Below are positions 41,810 to 50,464 of a stretch of 64,000 nt of DNA, piece by piece (within the stretch, counting starts at the first letter, position 1; every line of letters starts with the position of its first letter). A program made the translations under genes and the position numbers. The stretch comes from JAUWKC01 sp035527845 (GTDB lineage: Bacteria > Planctomycetota > Phycisphaerae > Sedimentisphaerales > Anaerobacaceae). Where the stretch lies: assembly GCA_035527845.1 (NCBI GenBank), contig DATKZT010000076.1, positions 66,752 through 130,751 of the forward strand, written 5' to 3'. Below the pieces are notes generated by a model. The model did not search any database. It had not been told where the DNA came from and saw nothing but the letters and a program-made list of their open reading frames with translations.

Positions 41810-43852
41810 ATGTCAACTTTGCGTCTTCCGGGTCTTCTGACCGGCATTGATACGAATACCCTCATCGCCCAGCTCATGGCTGTTGAACGCCGCAGAGTCG
41901 ACGTGTACGAGCAGCGAAAGAGCGTCTGGGAAGAAAAACAGGATGCCCTCAGCACCCTCGAGACCAAGCTGAGCACTTTGGCAAGCTCAATTCGGGCCCT
42001 TTCTGATGCCAATGAGCTGCGTGCCTTTTCGGCCGCTTCCAGCGACAGCGACAAGGTCACCGCCGAGGCAACCTATAACGCTTATGAGGGTAATCACACG
42101 GTTGTAGTCAATCAGTTGGCCACTGCCGAGCGCTGGGTCCACACCGCCGGCGTGGAATACCTCGAGGATTACATCGGAGAGGGTACGTTCATCTACTCAT
42201 ACAACCACAAGGAAGTCATGATAACCACCGCCGCCGCCACGACCCTCGAAGACCTCGTCGGCCTGATAAACAACGACCCCGACAACCCCGGCGTCACCGC
42301 AAGCCTCCTCAACTATAATGACGCATATCACCTTGTCTTGAACGGCAACCAGGCCGGAACCGATTACGAAATCTCCATCAACGCGAGTAATACCGAAGTC
42401 TGGCAGGCCGAATCCGCTTTTACCTTCAATAATGACAACGCCGCACTCGGCACAAAGATCACCGACCTTGACCAGTTCGACCTCAATGGCGGCTCCTTCG
42501 CCGGCGACGAGCGCATCCGCATCACCGGGCACACACACGACGGCACCGTCGTCGATGTATACATGGATGTCACCGCCAATACGAAGCTGTTTCACGTCAT
42601 GGAAGAAATCAATGATGCATTCGCCGGCGCCGCAACAGCAACACTCGAAAACGGCAAAATAGTCCTGACAGACCATACCTCCGGCGAAAGCCAGATGGAC
42701 CTGGCCCTGACCTACGACCCCGGCACGGGCCCGACAACGATGAGTATGCCGACTATTAGTCAATCGACGCAGGGCGGCGGCGCCACCGCCGACCTCAAAG
42801 GTTTCGCCGAAGCCGACTTCACTGAAACCCAGTCGGCTCAGGACTCCCAGATAAGGGTTGACGGCTATCCGGAAGGTGATTGGATTGAAAGAAGCTCAAA
42901 TACCATAGACGACGTGATTTACGGCGTTACCCTGCACCTGCACGATACCACCGATGCTTCCGGAGAGGAAATAACTCTCACCAGAGATATTGCATCGGTC
43001 AAACAAAAGCTCAATTCCATGATCGATGCCTACAACTTCGTGATGCAACACGTCAAGGAAAAGACCGGCTACAACGACGTCTTGAAGACCGCCGGCGTGC
43101 TCATGGGAGACTACGTCGTTTCCGGCATAAGGTGGCAGCTTCTCAACCCGCTCATCGCTCAGACGAGCGGATTTGTCACGGATGTTGACACCTTTCTGAT
43201 GCCCGGCCAAATCGGCCTCGAGCTCGACAAAGACGGAGTCCTCAGTCTCAACACAAATGTCTTCGACCAGGCCATTGCCCAGGACTATATGGGAGTCCTC
43301 GCAATAATCGGGGCCGACAAGACAGGCAGCTCCAACAGCAATACCATCGAGTTCTACGGCGCCAGCGGTGACTACACCACCGCCGGCAGTTATGACGTGG
43401 AGGTGACAATAAGCGGCGGCGTCATCACCGGCGCCAGAATCAAGCTCTCCAGCGAATCCACCTACCGCGATGCGACTTTCAGCGGTAACATCGTCACCGG
43501 CGACAGCACCTTCGACGATAACAGCAACCCCGTATATCCCGAGAACGGCCTGCAGCTCAGCGTCGACCTGAGTCAAACCGGCACCTTCACCGCCACCGTC
43601 AGGGTAAAGCAGGGATTCACCGGGGCAATAGAGGATGCCCTCGATAATATGCTCAAGGCCACCACCGGTTCCGTCCAGATCGACCAGGAACACATCGACG
43701 ACCAGATAGAATATCTGCAGGATAGAATCGATGTCGAGCAGGAGCGCCTCACAAGGACCGAGGCCCGGCTGGTCGCTCGCTATGCCCGCCTCGAAAGGAC
43801 CCTGGCCTTGATGCAGAACCAGTTAGCCGCCCTCGGCTTCGGTACAGGTTAG
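41810..43852 (+). CDS. fliD: Filament cap protein FliD (HAP2)
   Basis: Cap that folds flagellin at the filament tip. The 680 residues have the FliD N-terminal domain (LRLPGLLTGIDTNTLIAQLM, AVERRRVDVYEQRKSVWEEK) and the C-terminal domain with a terminal coiled coil (IDVEQERLTRTEARLVARYA). It exceeds the usual 450-500 residues because of large beta inserts; one at about residues 215-325 (LDQFDLNGGSFAG ... NGKIVLTDHTSGESQ ... MPTISQSTQGG) resembles an insert in FlgE of this window. GAAAGG precedes ATG 41810. Last gene of the glycosylation operon. Confidence 0.95.
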   Translation: MSTLRLPGLLTGIDTNTLIAQLMAVERRRVDVYEQRKSVWEEKQDALSTLETKLSTLASSIRALSDANELRAFSAASSDSDKVTAEATYNAYEGNHTVVVNQLATAERWVHTAGVEYLEDYIGEGTFIYSYNHKEVMITTAAATTLEDLVGLINNDPDNPGVTASLLNYNDAYHLVLNGNQAGTDYEISINASNTEVWQAESAFTFNNDNAALGTKITDLDQFDLNGGSFAGDERIRITGHTHDGTVVDVYMDVTANTKLFHVMEEINDAFAGAATATLENGKIVLTDHTSGESQMDLALTYDPGTGPTTMSMPTISQSTQGGGATADLKGFAEADFTETQSAQDSQIRVDGYPEGDWIERSSNTIDDVIYGVTLHLHDTTDASGEEITLTRDIASVKQKLNSMIDAYNFVMQHVKEKTGYNDVLKTAGVLMGDYVVSGIRWQLLNPLIAQTSGFVTDVDTFLMPGQIGLELDKDGVLSLNTNVFDQAIAQDYMGVLAIIGADKTGSSNSNTIEFYGASGDYTTAGSYDVEVTISGGVITGARIKLSSESTYRDATFSGNIVTGDSTFDDNSNPVYPENGLQLSVDLSQTGTFTATVRVKQGFTGAIEDALDNMLKATTGSVQIDQEHIDDQIEYLQDRIDVEQERLTRTEARLVARYARLERTLALMQNQLAALGFGTG

Positions 43853-44189
43853 ACCCGGCTTGAAAGTCGGCAACCAAGACCTGCCTTCATCAGACCATCG
43901 CATCCTCAGAAACGACTCTCAAATGCGGTCAGCGAAGGCTTCCGCCCATCGTTGTTCCGACCGCAGGCCTGCGAAGCCTTCCAGCCACTGTCATTTCGAC
44001 CGCAGGGCCGCGAGCCCTTCCAGCCACTGTCATTTCGACCGCAAGGCCGCGCGAAGCGACCCGCAGCGGAGAAATCTGTTCAAACAGATTACTCGACTTC
44101 ACCCGCTTGGCGGACTCCGCTCGGAATGATAACTTTCGCGGTTTCCAATAGGGCATTAGAAGCCCTCTTACTACACAAACCGGCAGCGC
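43853..44189. other. Convergent intergenic region between fliD and the FlhA-like gene
   Basis: About 340 bases between two converging genes. Most is taken by a dispersed repeat with tandem partial copies (43951-44131). No coding signal. The hairpins of the repeat may stop transcription from both sides. Confidence 0.7.
43951..44131. repeat. Dispersed hairpin repeat with tandem partial units
   Basis: Two near-identical 39-base units (CCTTCCAGCCACTGTCATTT... beginning around 43977 and 44017) are followed by a TCATTTCGACCGCA arm, a central hairpin AATCTGTT-CA-AACAGATT (44073-44090), and a closing arm CTCGGAATGAT. This is the general form of the miniature palindromic elements (TCATTTCGAC ... AATGA ends) dispersed in many planctomycete and Bacteroidota genomes. 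No CRISPR: spacers are absent and the units are adjacent. Confidence 0.65.
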
Positions 44190-45740
44190 TCAGACACCTT
44201 CAACCAGGACTTGTGCCGGTCTGAGGATGTCGCAGCCTGAATCCGTCAAGACTCTGTGCAGGCGGCCCAACGGACTATCTGCGGCGTCATGCCCAGCCTT
44301 GCCGAACAGCATCGCCAGATGGATACTGCTTGCAGCCTGTTCCCACCGGACGGTCGGCTTGATATTCGGAGCGTAGATGATCAAGTGGTCGTACCGGCCT
44401 GCGACGCTGGTGATAAGGTTCTTCAATTTCAACAAGTCATAACCGCCATTGACTTTGCCAAAGCCGCTCGCCGGCCATATCCACAGATTGCTGATACACG
44501 TGGCCTTCTCACCGGCCGCGCTTCGCGCCGTTGAGTCGCTCTTGTCATCAAAAACCTTCGCTAAGGCGTCCCGCTCGCTGTCGAGGTCCACCAGCAAACA
44601 CCTTTGATGGCCGTGCGCCAGCCGAATTGCGATGTTAACAGGCACTGTAACTGGAAGTTCCTCCGCGAACACGGCGCCCATCAACAGCACCTTGGCTTTC
44701 TCACTCGACCTGCTCTTGACTAATTCTGCAATTCGCTCGTAACCACTGGCAGGTTCGACATCTCGCCAAATCCACGCCTCGACTGACCTCGCCGAAGTCG
44801 CCTCGACCCGCCGAGGCGGGTCGGCCTGCTCATCCTCCTTCTTCGCCGGCGGCAACACCTCACTGGCCGTCACTCTGATTCTGCCCGGCTGGCTGTATGA
44901 CGTCCCGAAACCCGCCGCGGCCGGTCGCAGAAAGCTCTTGCGAACCAGATAACCCGAGGCAAGAACCGTAATCAGAACAGATATCTGAGTGGCTATCCCC
45001 GAACCTACAGCCAGATTCCCGTACGCCCTCGATGTTGTTTCGCCGCTGCTCGTGACAGCTATCCCCTTCGCTAATGAGGCGGTTATATTCACGATGATAA
45101 TCACAAGCTCGATGCCCGCGCCGCAAAGCATGAACTTCGACGCGCCTCTCATCGCCGAAAAGAAGCTGGCTTCCCGCACAACTTCTGCTCGCAGGCTCAG
45201 GGCCTGCCCGTCGCTGATGGCCCCGGCGCTCAGCTTGTTGTCAATGGTCAGCCACCGAAAAGGCGCGATCTCAGAGGCATACTCGGTTCCGGCAAGGCTT
45301 ATTCCCCTGACCGTCCTGAGTACGACCATAAAGATGAGGGCGACAAGCACGCCGAACACGCAGATTGTGAACGCCAGATGGCCGCCCGCAACCAGCCGAC
45401 CCAGGAAATTCACGATTGTGCCCGCATTACCACCCAGTAGTATCAGCTTGGCGCACGCCACGCTCAGCCCAATACGCAGTGTGGTGAACAACACAACCAA
45501 CAAGGGAAAACTCTGAACCTGAAAAGCCCCCTGTGCGGACAAGGTAATCATCAGTACGGCTGCCGTTAGCGACATGCTGAAAATCAGCAGCACATCGAAA
45601 ATGCGACCTTGCAGCGGAAATAACAGCCCCGCCGCCACTGCAACTATCCCCCCCAACAGAAGATAGTCCGTGCGACAAACAATCCTCGCCTCACACACGC
45701 AGTCTTGCAGGTTGTATCTGCCGTCCTGTTCTTGTCTCAT
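44190..45740 (-). CDS. FlhA-type membrane domain fused to degenerate BY-kinase/MinD-like domain
   Basis: A 516-residue protein. Residues 25-270 follow the FlhA membrane domain helix by helix, with LRIGLSVACAKLILLGGNAG matching the FlhA signature but Ser-Thr-Arg changed to Cys-Ala-Lys, and a loop (AMRGASKFMLCGAGIELVII) that has lost the charged residues of MDGASKFIRGDA. Residues 271-330 are a Pro-rich linker. Residues 331-516 resemble a CpsD/BY-kinase or MinD-type P-loop domain: KVLLMGAVFAEELPVTVPVN in the Walker A place (no GK[ST]), CLLVDLDSERDAL for Walker A', RYDHLIIYAPN for Walker B with Tyr replacing Asp. The FlhA cytoplasmic domain is absent. It follows flhB, the usual flhA position; a normal flhA is at 608-2755. 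Likely catalytically dead; role unknown. Confidence 0.85.
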   Translation of the reverse strand: MRQEQDGRYNLQDCVCEARIVCRTDYLLLGGIVAVAAGLLFPLQGRIFDVLLIFSMSLTAAVLMITLSAQGAFQVQSFPLLVVLFTTLRIGLSVACAKLILLGGNAGTIVNFLGRLVAGGHLAFTICVFGVLVALIFMVVLRTVRGISLAGTEYASEIAPFRWLTIDNKLSAGAISDGQALSLRAEVVREASFFSAMRGASKFMLCGAGIELVIIIVNITASLAKGIAVTSSGETTSRAYGNLAVGSGIATQISVLITVLASGYLVRKSFLRPAAAGFGTSYSQPGRIRVTASEVLPPAKKEDEQADPPRRVEATSARSVEAWIWRDVEPASGYERIAELVKSRSSEKAKVLLMGAVFAEELPVTVPVNIAIRLAHGHQRCLLVDLDSERDALAKVFDDKSDSTARSAAGEKATCISNLWIWPASGFGKVNGGYDLLKLKNLITSVAGRYDHLIIYAPNIKPTVRWEQAASSIHLAMLFGKAGHDAADSPLGRLHRVLTDSGCDILRPAQVLVEGV

Positions 45741-45754
45741 AATCTCGCTGACGC

Positions 45755-46822
45755 CTACACCCTGTTCTTCCGCAGGCGGTAAATCAACGCCAGAACTTCC
45801 GCTACCGCCACGTACAATGTCTCCGGGATGGCGCTGCCCAGCTTTACTGTTGCATACATCGCTCTGGCCAGCTCCGGCCTTCGGATTATAGGAACACCGT
45901 AAGCCCGAGCTATCTCTTGAATTTTCCCCGCCAGGTGGTCTGCACCTTTTGCCACCACCACCGGCGCATCCATCGTCTTGGAGTCGTAACGCAACGCCAC
46001 TGCCACGTGAGTCGGATTGACAAGCACAACTGTCGCCTTCGGCACTTCCGCCGAGATACGCCTCATCGCCATCTGCAACTGAATCCGCCGGATCCGACCC
46101 TTGACTTCAGGCGAGCCCTCCGTGTCCTTGCGCTCCTGCTTTACCTCCTGCCGTGTCATTTTCAGCTCTTCAATGTACTTCCACTTCTGGTAAAAAGTGT
46201 CCGCAATTGCTATCACCAGCAGCGCGATGCCCACCCGGATCATCAATCCCAGTATTAGCTTGCACATCAATTCCAGAATTTGTTCGGACCACGCCCACCG
46301 CAGCGACGCCAACGCATCAAGTTTGTCCCGCAGGTACAGCCACACCACTATCGTCACGCAAAGCAGCTTCAGTACGGACGTCAAAAGATGTACCAGCGAG
46401 CGAGGATTTATCAGCTTTTTTAAGCCCGACCCCGGACTTATCAGGCTCCAATCCAGTCTTATCGCCTGTGGCGCGAAATTCGGCCCGCTCACGGCGACAC
46501 AGGTCAGCACCGATGCCGCAGAAATTACCGCCAGGATCGGGCTGATAACAAGTATCGAATCGATGACTTTCCCATTGATGAAACTGATGAACGCCTTGTT
46601 GCTCGAAAAAGCGCCGATCTCACCCGACAGGCCTTCTTTCACTTGCGCCGTCAGCCACTGCATCAGGGCAGGCGCCAGCAGAGTCACCGCCGCAACAAGT
46701 ACCATAAGCGTCGCTACCGATGGCAGTTCCTGACTGTGCGGCACCTGGCCCTTCTGCCTCGCCTTCTGCAGTCTCTTTGACGTTGGTTGTTCTGTTTTTT
46801 CGGCGGCTGGTTGCTCCGGCAT
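45755..46822 (-). CDS. flhB: Flagellar export switch protein FlhB
   Basis: Export gate component that switches substrate class from rod/hook to filament after self-cleavage. The 355 residues show the FlhB N-terminus (KTEQPTSKRLQKARQKGQVP), four membrane helices, and a cytoplasmic domain with the autocleavage site NPTH in TVVLVNPTHVAVALRYD, followed by PVVVAKGADHLAGKIQEIAR and GVPIIRRPELARAMY. All residues needed for cleavage are present. It lies after fliR and 14 bases before the FlhA-like fusion gene. Confidence 0.97.
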   Translation of the reverse strand: MPEQPAAEKTEQPTSKRLQKARQKGQVPHSQELPSVATLMVLVAAVTLLAPALMQWLTAQVKEGLSGEIGAFSSNKAFISFINGKVIDSILVISPILAVISAASVLTCVAVSGPNFAPQAIRLDWSLISPGSGLKKLINPRSLVHLLTSVLKLLCVTIVVWLYLRDKLDALASLRWAWSEQILELMCKLILGLMIRVGIALLVIAIADTFYQKWKYIEELKMTRQEVKQERKDTEGSPEVKGRIRRIQLQMAMRRISAEVPKATVVLVNPTHVAVALRYDSKTMDAPVVVAKGADHLAGKIQEIARAYGVPIIRRPELARAMYATVKLGSAIPETLYVAVAEVLALIYRLRKNRV

Positions 46823-46921
46823 AATTCAAACCTGTCAATCTTGGCCCGGTTTATAGATTCACAATTCCTCAGCCAACTCTACCTTCCATTCTTCCCGCTC
46901 CTTCCCATATTGGAAAACCTC

Positions 46922-47674
46922 TTACAAGGGCAGCAGTTTACCCATCCAGTCGGCGAATTCTGCCACAAAACCGCTGATAAACGGCAGAAATATCGCCGCC
47001 ATTACCAATCCCAGCCCCACACGTAACGGCAGACTGACGAATAGAATGTTCATTTCCGGAACCATACGCGCCAAAACCGCCAATATTACCATCAATATTA
47101 AGAAAGCCGCCAGCATAGGCGCCGCTAATCTCAGCCCCGCCAGAAGCAGCACCGAACCCGCTTGAGTTACCCCCGCCGCCAGTGCCGGTATTGTCGGAGT
47201 GCTGCCCGCGGGAAATGTCTCGTAACTTCTTGAGATGACCGACAGGAACAGATGATGACCGTTTGCACTTAGGAACAGGATTATAAATATCATCTCCAGA
47301 AGGCTCGCCAGCGGCTGCGCACGCTCGCCCGTCAGCGGGTCCAGTATCTCCGCCATCGCCAAACCCATTTCCCTCTCAATAATCCGCCCGCTGAAATTGA
47401 CCGCCGAGAATAACGCCGCACCGATTAAGCCCAGCGCCAGCCCATACGTGGCTTCATTCGCAATAAGCAGTATAACCTCAACCGCGCAAACCTCTTCACG
47501 CTTGACGGCCGGCGCACTTATCATCGAAAAGAAAATCGCCAGCAGCAACGTCATCGCAGCCTTGACGGTCGCAGGTATGGACTTCCACCCGAATACCGGA
47601 AGCACCAGAAAGAATGCTGAAATCCGTGTCAGCACCATTGAAAAAGAAAGAAGCTTTTCTGCCAACACTTCCAT
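46922..47674 (-). CDS. fliR: Flagellar export protein FliR
   Basis: Inner-membrane export gate core, part of the FliP5-FliQ4-FliR1 pore. The 250-residue protein has six hydrophobic segments and family motifs such as LTRISAFFLVLPVFGWKSIP, GRIIEREMGLAMAEILDPLT and MVPEMNILFVSLPLRVGLGL. Starts three bases after fliQ stops. A 99-base gap separates it from flhB. Confidence 0.95.
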   Translation of the reverse strand: MEVLAEKLLSFSMVLTRISAFFLVLPVFGWKSIPATVKAAMTLLLAIFFSMISAPAVKREEVCAVEVILLIANEATYGLALGLIGAALFSAVNFSGRIIEREMGLAMAEILDPLTGERAQPLASLLEMIFIILFLSANGHHLFLSVISRSYETFPAGSTPTIPALAAGVTQAGSVLLLAGLRLAAPMLAAFLILMVILAVLARMVPEMNILFVSLPLRVGLGLVMAAIFLPFISGFVAEFADWMGKLLPL

Positions 47675-47677
47675 CTC

Positions 47678-47947
47678 TCAGCTTCCGATATTTTGGATGT
47701 GCGCAAAGATTTCGTACGAAAATCCCAGTATCAGTTGCAGCATCCAGCCGCCGAACAGCAACATCACCGCACCCACGGCGAGGAGCTTCGGCACTATCGT
47801 CAACGTCATGTCCCGTATGGAGGTCACCGCCTGAAGCAGCGTCACCGCCACGCCCACACCCATGCACGTAAGCAGAATCGGAGCAGACAAAAGAAGAGCT
47901 GTCTCAAGTGTGTGCCGGCCAAGATAGAGGGCAAAACTGCTGTCCAT
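47678..47947 (-). CDS. fliQ: Flagellar export protein FliQ
   Basis: Small two-helix component of the export pore. The 89 residues contain the expected hairpin: helix 1 around LETALLLSAPILLTCMGVGV, a loop with LLQAVTSIRDMTLTIVPKLL, and helix 2 VGAVMLLFGGWMLQLILGFS. Length is standard. It lies between fliP and fliR. Confidence 0.95.
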   Translation of the reverse strand: MDSSFALYLGRHTLETALLLSAPILLTCMGVGVAVTLLQAVTSIRDMTLTIVPKLLAVGAVMLLFGGWMLQLILGFSYEIFAHIQNIGS

Positions 47948-47980
47948 TTGTCGTACTCCTGCAACAATAACTTCAACGCT

Positions 47981-48841
47981 TCATTTGAAACCCAGGCTCA
48001 GACTCTTCGCCAACAGACCCCACCCGTCCACCAGAATGAACAATATCAGCTTGAATGGCAGCGAAATCATCACCGGCGGCAGCATCATCATACCAGCGCT
48101 GAGCAGCACGCTCGCAATCACCATATCCAGCAGCAAAAAGGGTATGAATAAAAGGCAGCCTATCTCGAACGCCGTCCGGAATTCGCTTATGATGAATGCC
48201 GGTATTACTATGTGCAGACCCACATCCATCGCACTCGTCGGAGGAGCTATCTTTGCCATTTGAACGAAAAGAGCCAAATCCGCCTGCCGGCACTGACGAA
48301 GCATGAATTCCTTGATACAATTTCCTGCCGTCGTTGTGGCCGTCGGAAAATCGATATTGTCCGAAAGATATGGCTGAATACTGACTTCATTGATCTTCGA
48401 AAATGTCGGAGCCATCGTATACAGCGTCAGAAACAACGCCAGGCCTATGATAGCGATCGTCGGTGGTATGGTTTGCGTCGTCAGTGCCCGCCGGACAAAA
48501 GACAGCACGATGACTATCCGAGTAAACGACGTCATCATCACCAGAAGACTTGGCAGGATCGCCAGGCCCGCGAAGATGATTACGAGTTTTACGGGGGTTG
48601 ACCAGTCTCTGCTTTTTGCCTCATTCGCGGTCGCTTTGTCAATGACCATCATCAAGTCGCCGATGCTCGGTACGCCATTTGCCGGACTGCTTGTCCCCGA
48701 AGCCCCGCTCTGGCCCACCAGCCCCGACACATCCACTTTGCCCATCTGCATGGAAGGGCTTTTGACTTGACCCAAAGATAAACCGGCCGACATCAAGACA
48801 ACAAATGACCAAACCAGTATTTTGGAAGACTTACCGACCAT
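47981..48841 (-). CDS. fliP: Flagellar export protein FliP
   Basis: Main subunit of the export pore. The 286 residues begin with a hydrophobic signal-like segment (ILVWSFVVLMSAGLSLGQ), as in other FliP, then membrane segments with family motifs VMMTSFTRIVIVLSFVRRAL, FLTLYTMAPTFSKINEVSIQ and SEFRTAFEIGCLLFIPFLLL, and the C-terminal MMLPPVMISLPFKLILFILV. The region between signal and first helix is longer than in enterobacteria. In the canonical order fliO-fliP-fliQ-fliR. Confidence 0.96.
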   Translation of the reverse strand: MVGKSSKILVWSFVVLMSAGLSLGQVKSPSMQMGKVDVSGLVGQSGASGTSSPANGVPSIGDLMMVIDKATANEAKSRDWSTPVKLVIIFAGLAILPSLLVMMTSFTRIVIVLSFVRRALTTQTIPPTIAIIGLALFLTLYTMAPTFSKINEVSIQPYLSDNIDFPTATTTAGNCIKEFMLRQCRQADLALFVQMAKIAPPTSAMDVGLHIVIPAFIISEFRTAFEIGCLLFIPFLLLDMVIASVLLSAGMMMLPPVMISLPFKLILFILVDGWGLLAKSLSLGFK

Positions 48842-48860
48842 TTATCCTCCGAAAGTCTCG

Positions 48861-49319
48861 CTACTCTTCTTCCGACAGCTCACTCTCAGACAGGGCTTCA
48901 GTTACGTTTGCCAGCATGATGATGTTTTCATTTGTACTGCCCACAAGAAACCGCTGATTGCCTATCTTAACTAAGTGTACCGCCTTCCTCGGGCCCAGAT
49001 GCGCTGTTTCGACAATCCGAATCTCTCTGCCTGGCAGGTTGGTGAGTTTTGGCAGGAACTTCTTCGAAACGTAAATCGCTGCCGCCCCAAAAGCGGCCAC
49101 AATCAAAACGGCTATTACCGTCTTGGAAACCAAATCCCCCGTCCCCAAGTCGTTTCTTTGTGACCATAGATTGGCGTCATTCGCGAACAGCGAACCGGCT
49201 TCGAATCCGACCTTCTCCGCCGGCGCCGCACCCCTTCCGGCCGAGCGAGCCACTATCAGACCGCTGATTAACGCCGCCGCTGCCAAAAACGCAACGATTT
49301 TTGTCTTGTGTCCCGCCAC
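48861..49319 (-). CDS. fliO: Flagellar export assembly protein FliO
   Basis: Helps assemble the FliP ring. The 152-residue protein starts with GTG at 49319. It has an N-terminal hydrophobic segment (FLAAAALISGLIVARSAG), a second membrane helix at about 68-88 (TVIAVLIVAAFGAAAIYVSK), and the FliO-type domain REIRIVETAHLGPRKAVHLV with NQRFLVGSTNENI. The acidic tail ends ESELSEEE. The ribosome site is weak. It follows a 419-base gap after motB2 and precedes fliP by 20 bases. Confidence 0.9.
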   Translation of the reverse strand: MAGHKTKIVAFLAAAALISGLIVARSAGRGAAPAEKVGFEAGSLFANDANLWSQRNDLGTGDLVSKTVIAVLIVAAFGAAAIYVSKKFLPKLTNLPGREIRIVETAHLGPRKAVHLVKIGNQRFLVGSTNENIIMLANVTEALSESELSEEE

Positions 49320-49738
49320 GCTATCTAACGCACCACGGAATCATCAGGTCGCCGCCCCCACGCACGGGGCCGGCTTACGAAACCTCTATGCAGCAAATAG
49401 TGTGCCGGACACCAGGAAAAAACGCCGCCAGCGCCCCCACCCCGGTCCGCTTCACATTTGTAGCTCGATTTTCTGCCTGCATCCCTGCCGCCCCTTCTTG
49501 CTGAATCGTCTCTACTGCCCGTTCTCATTCCCGCGAAAGCGGGAATCCAGGCCCCTGTAAGCCTTAGAAACCCAATAGCCTGCATCCTTACCTGCAAGTA
49601 TGAATTCACCCCCCTGACGCCGATTTCCACCCTCAATCACGACAAGAATCCCAAATGTTGTCGAAAATCTTTACACCCTCTTACAGCAGTTGCCGCCTTG
49701 GTATTGAGCCTGCCCCTTGCCTACTCTGCCGCCATGGA
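49320..49738. other. Gap between motB2 and fliO
   Basis: About 420 bases within the otherwise compact minus-strand operon. It contains the palindromic repeat at 49527-49546 and no frame with coding character. No sigma-54 site was found on the minus strand, so fliOPQR-flhB may be read from the upstream promoter or from an unrecognised one. Confidence 0.65.
49527..49546. repeat. Dispersed palindromic repeat (ATTCCC-type)
   Basis: ATTCCCGCGAAAGCGGGAAT is an almost perfect palindrome around the GCGAAAGC centre. It is related to the copy at 24015-24034 and to ATTCCC-N8-GGGAAT repeats known from many genomes. Confidence 0.7.
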
Positions 49739-50464
49739 CTATTCGCCCCCCCTGAGGACCGCGATCAATATCTGTGACTGTCCGTAAATGGGACTGTCCG
49801 GCTGCACCCAACATCCACCCGAACCTGCCCCCCACGAATAGACCGGCCATTGGGACCCTGAGCTTTCTTTCAAAAAGTCCGCTACCCCTTGCGCTCGTTT
49901 CGCAGAGAGTATCCACTGTTCTTTCTCGCTTCGCTCATCGCCCGCCAGACCAAGAACGTAAAGCTTCACAGCTTCAGAATCCCTGTCCTGCTGCAAGTTC
50001 AGGCAGAATTCTGCCAGGAACCTCTTGCCCGGCTCGTTCAGCATCGCCTCCCCAGGCCCAAAACGAATGCTCGTTACCGAAAAGCTGTTCTTCTCCGCCA
50101 CTAATTGTGAAGGTGCCGTCGTCACGGAACGGTTGATCTTCTTGAAAATCCGGCGCACCTCTTCATCGCCCGCATCAATCGTCCTGTCCTCATATAGCCT
50201 GTCAGGTCTCTCTATGAAGTATTTGATTTTCACCTGCCCGAAGTTGGGCCTTTGAATTCCTCCCAGAAGTATCCCTACGCCAAACTCGTTTATTGACTGC
50301 AAGAATGAATCCCGCCCCACGTTATAAAGCTCCGGATCCTGGACAGTCGCTAACGACAGCAGCATTACAAAAAAGGTCAGCAGCAGCGTCACCATGTCTG
50401 AATACGTCACGATGTACGCCGGAACCGGCGAACCTTTTTCCTCTTCCACACGCTCACGAGTCAA
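49739..50464 (-). CDS. Second MotB-type stator protein
   Basis: A 241-residue MotB paralogue. TTG at 50464 overlaps the motB1 stop (TTGA) and has GGAG 9 bases upstream, so I accept it. The plug/helix region (AYIVTYSDMVTLLLTFFVML) holds the ion-binding Asp typical of MotB. The C-terminal OmpA-like domain keeps GDERSEKEQWILSAKRAQGV, with the Asp and Arg expected for peptidoglycan binding. With one motA and two motB-like genes, the stator may be a heterodimer, as with Pseudomonas or Bacillus stator pairs, or the two may form separate units. Confidence 0.85.
   Translation of the reverse strand: MTRERVEEEKGSPVPAYIVTYSDMVTLLLTFFVMLLSLATVQDPELYNVGRDSFLQSINEFGVGILLGGIQRPNFGQVKIKYFIERPDRLYEDRTIDAGDEEVRRIFKKINRSVTTAPSQLVAEKNSFSVTSIRFGPGEAMLNEPGKRFLAEFCLNLQQDRDSEAVKLYVLGLAGDERSEKEQWILSAKRAQGVADFLKESSGSQWPVYSWGAGSGGCWVQPDSPIYGQSQILIAVLRGGE

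Noticed and set aside
43977..44055. Possible CRISPR array
   Set aside because: Only two or three adjacent similar units without spacers; better explained as tandem duplication within a dispersed repeat.
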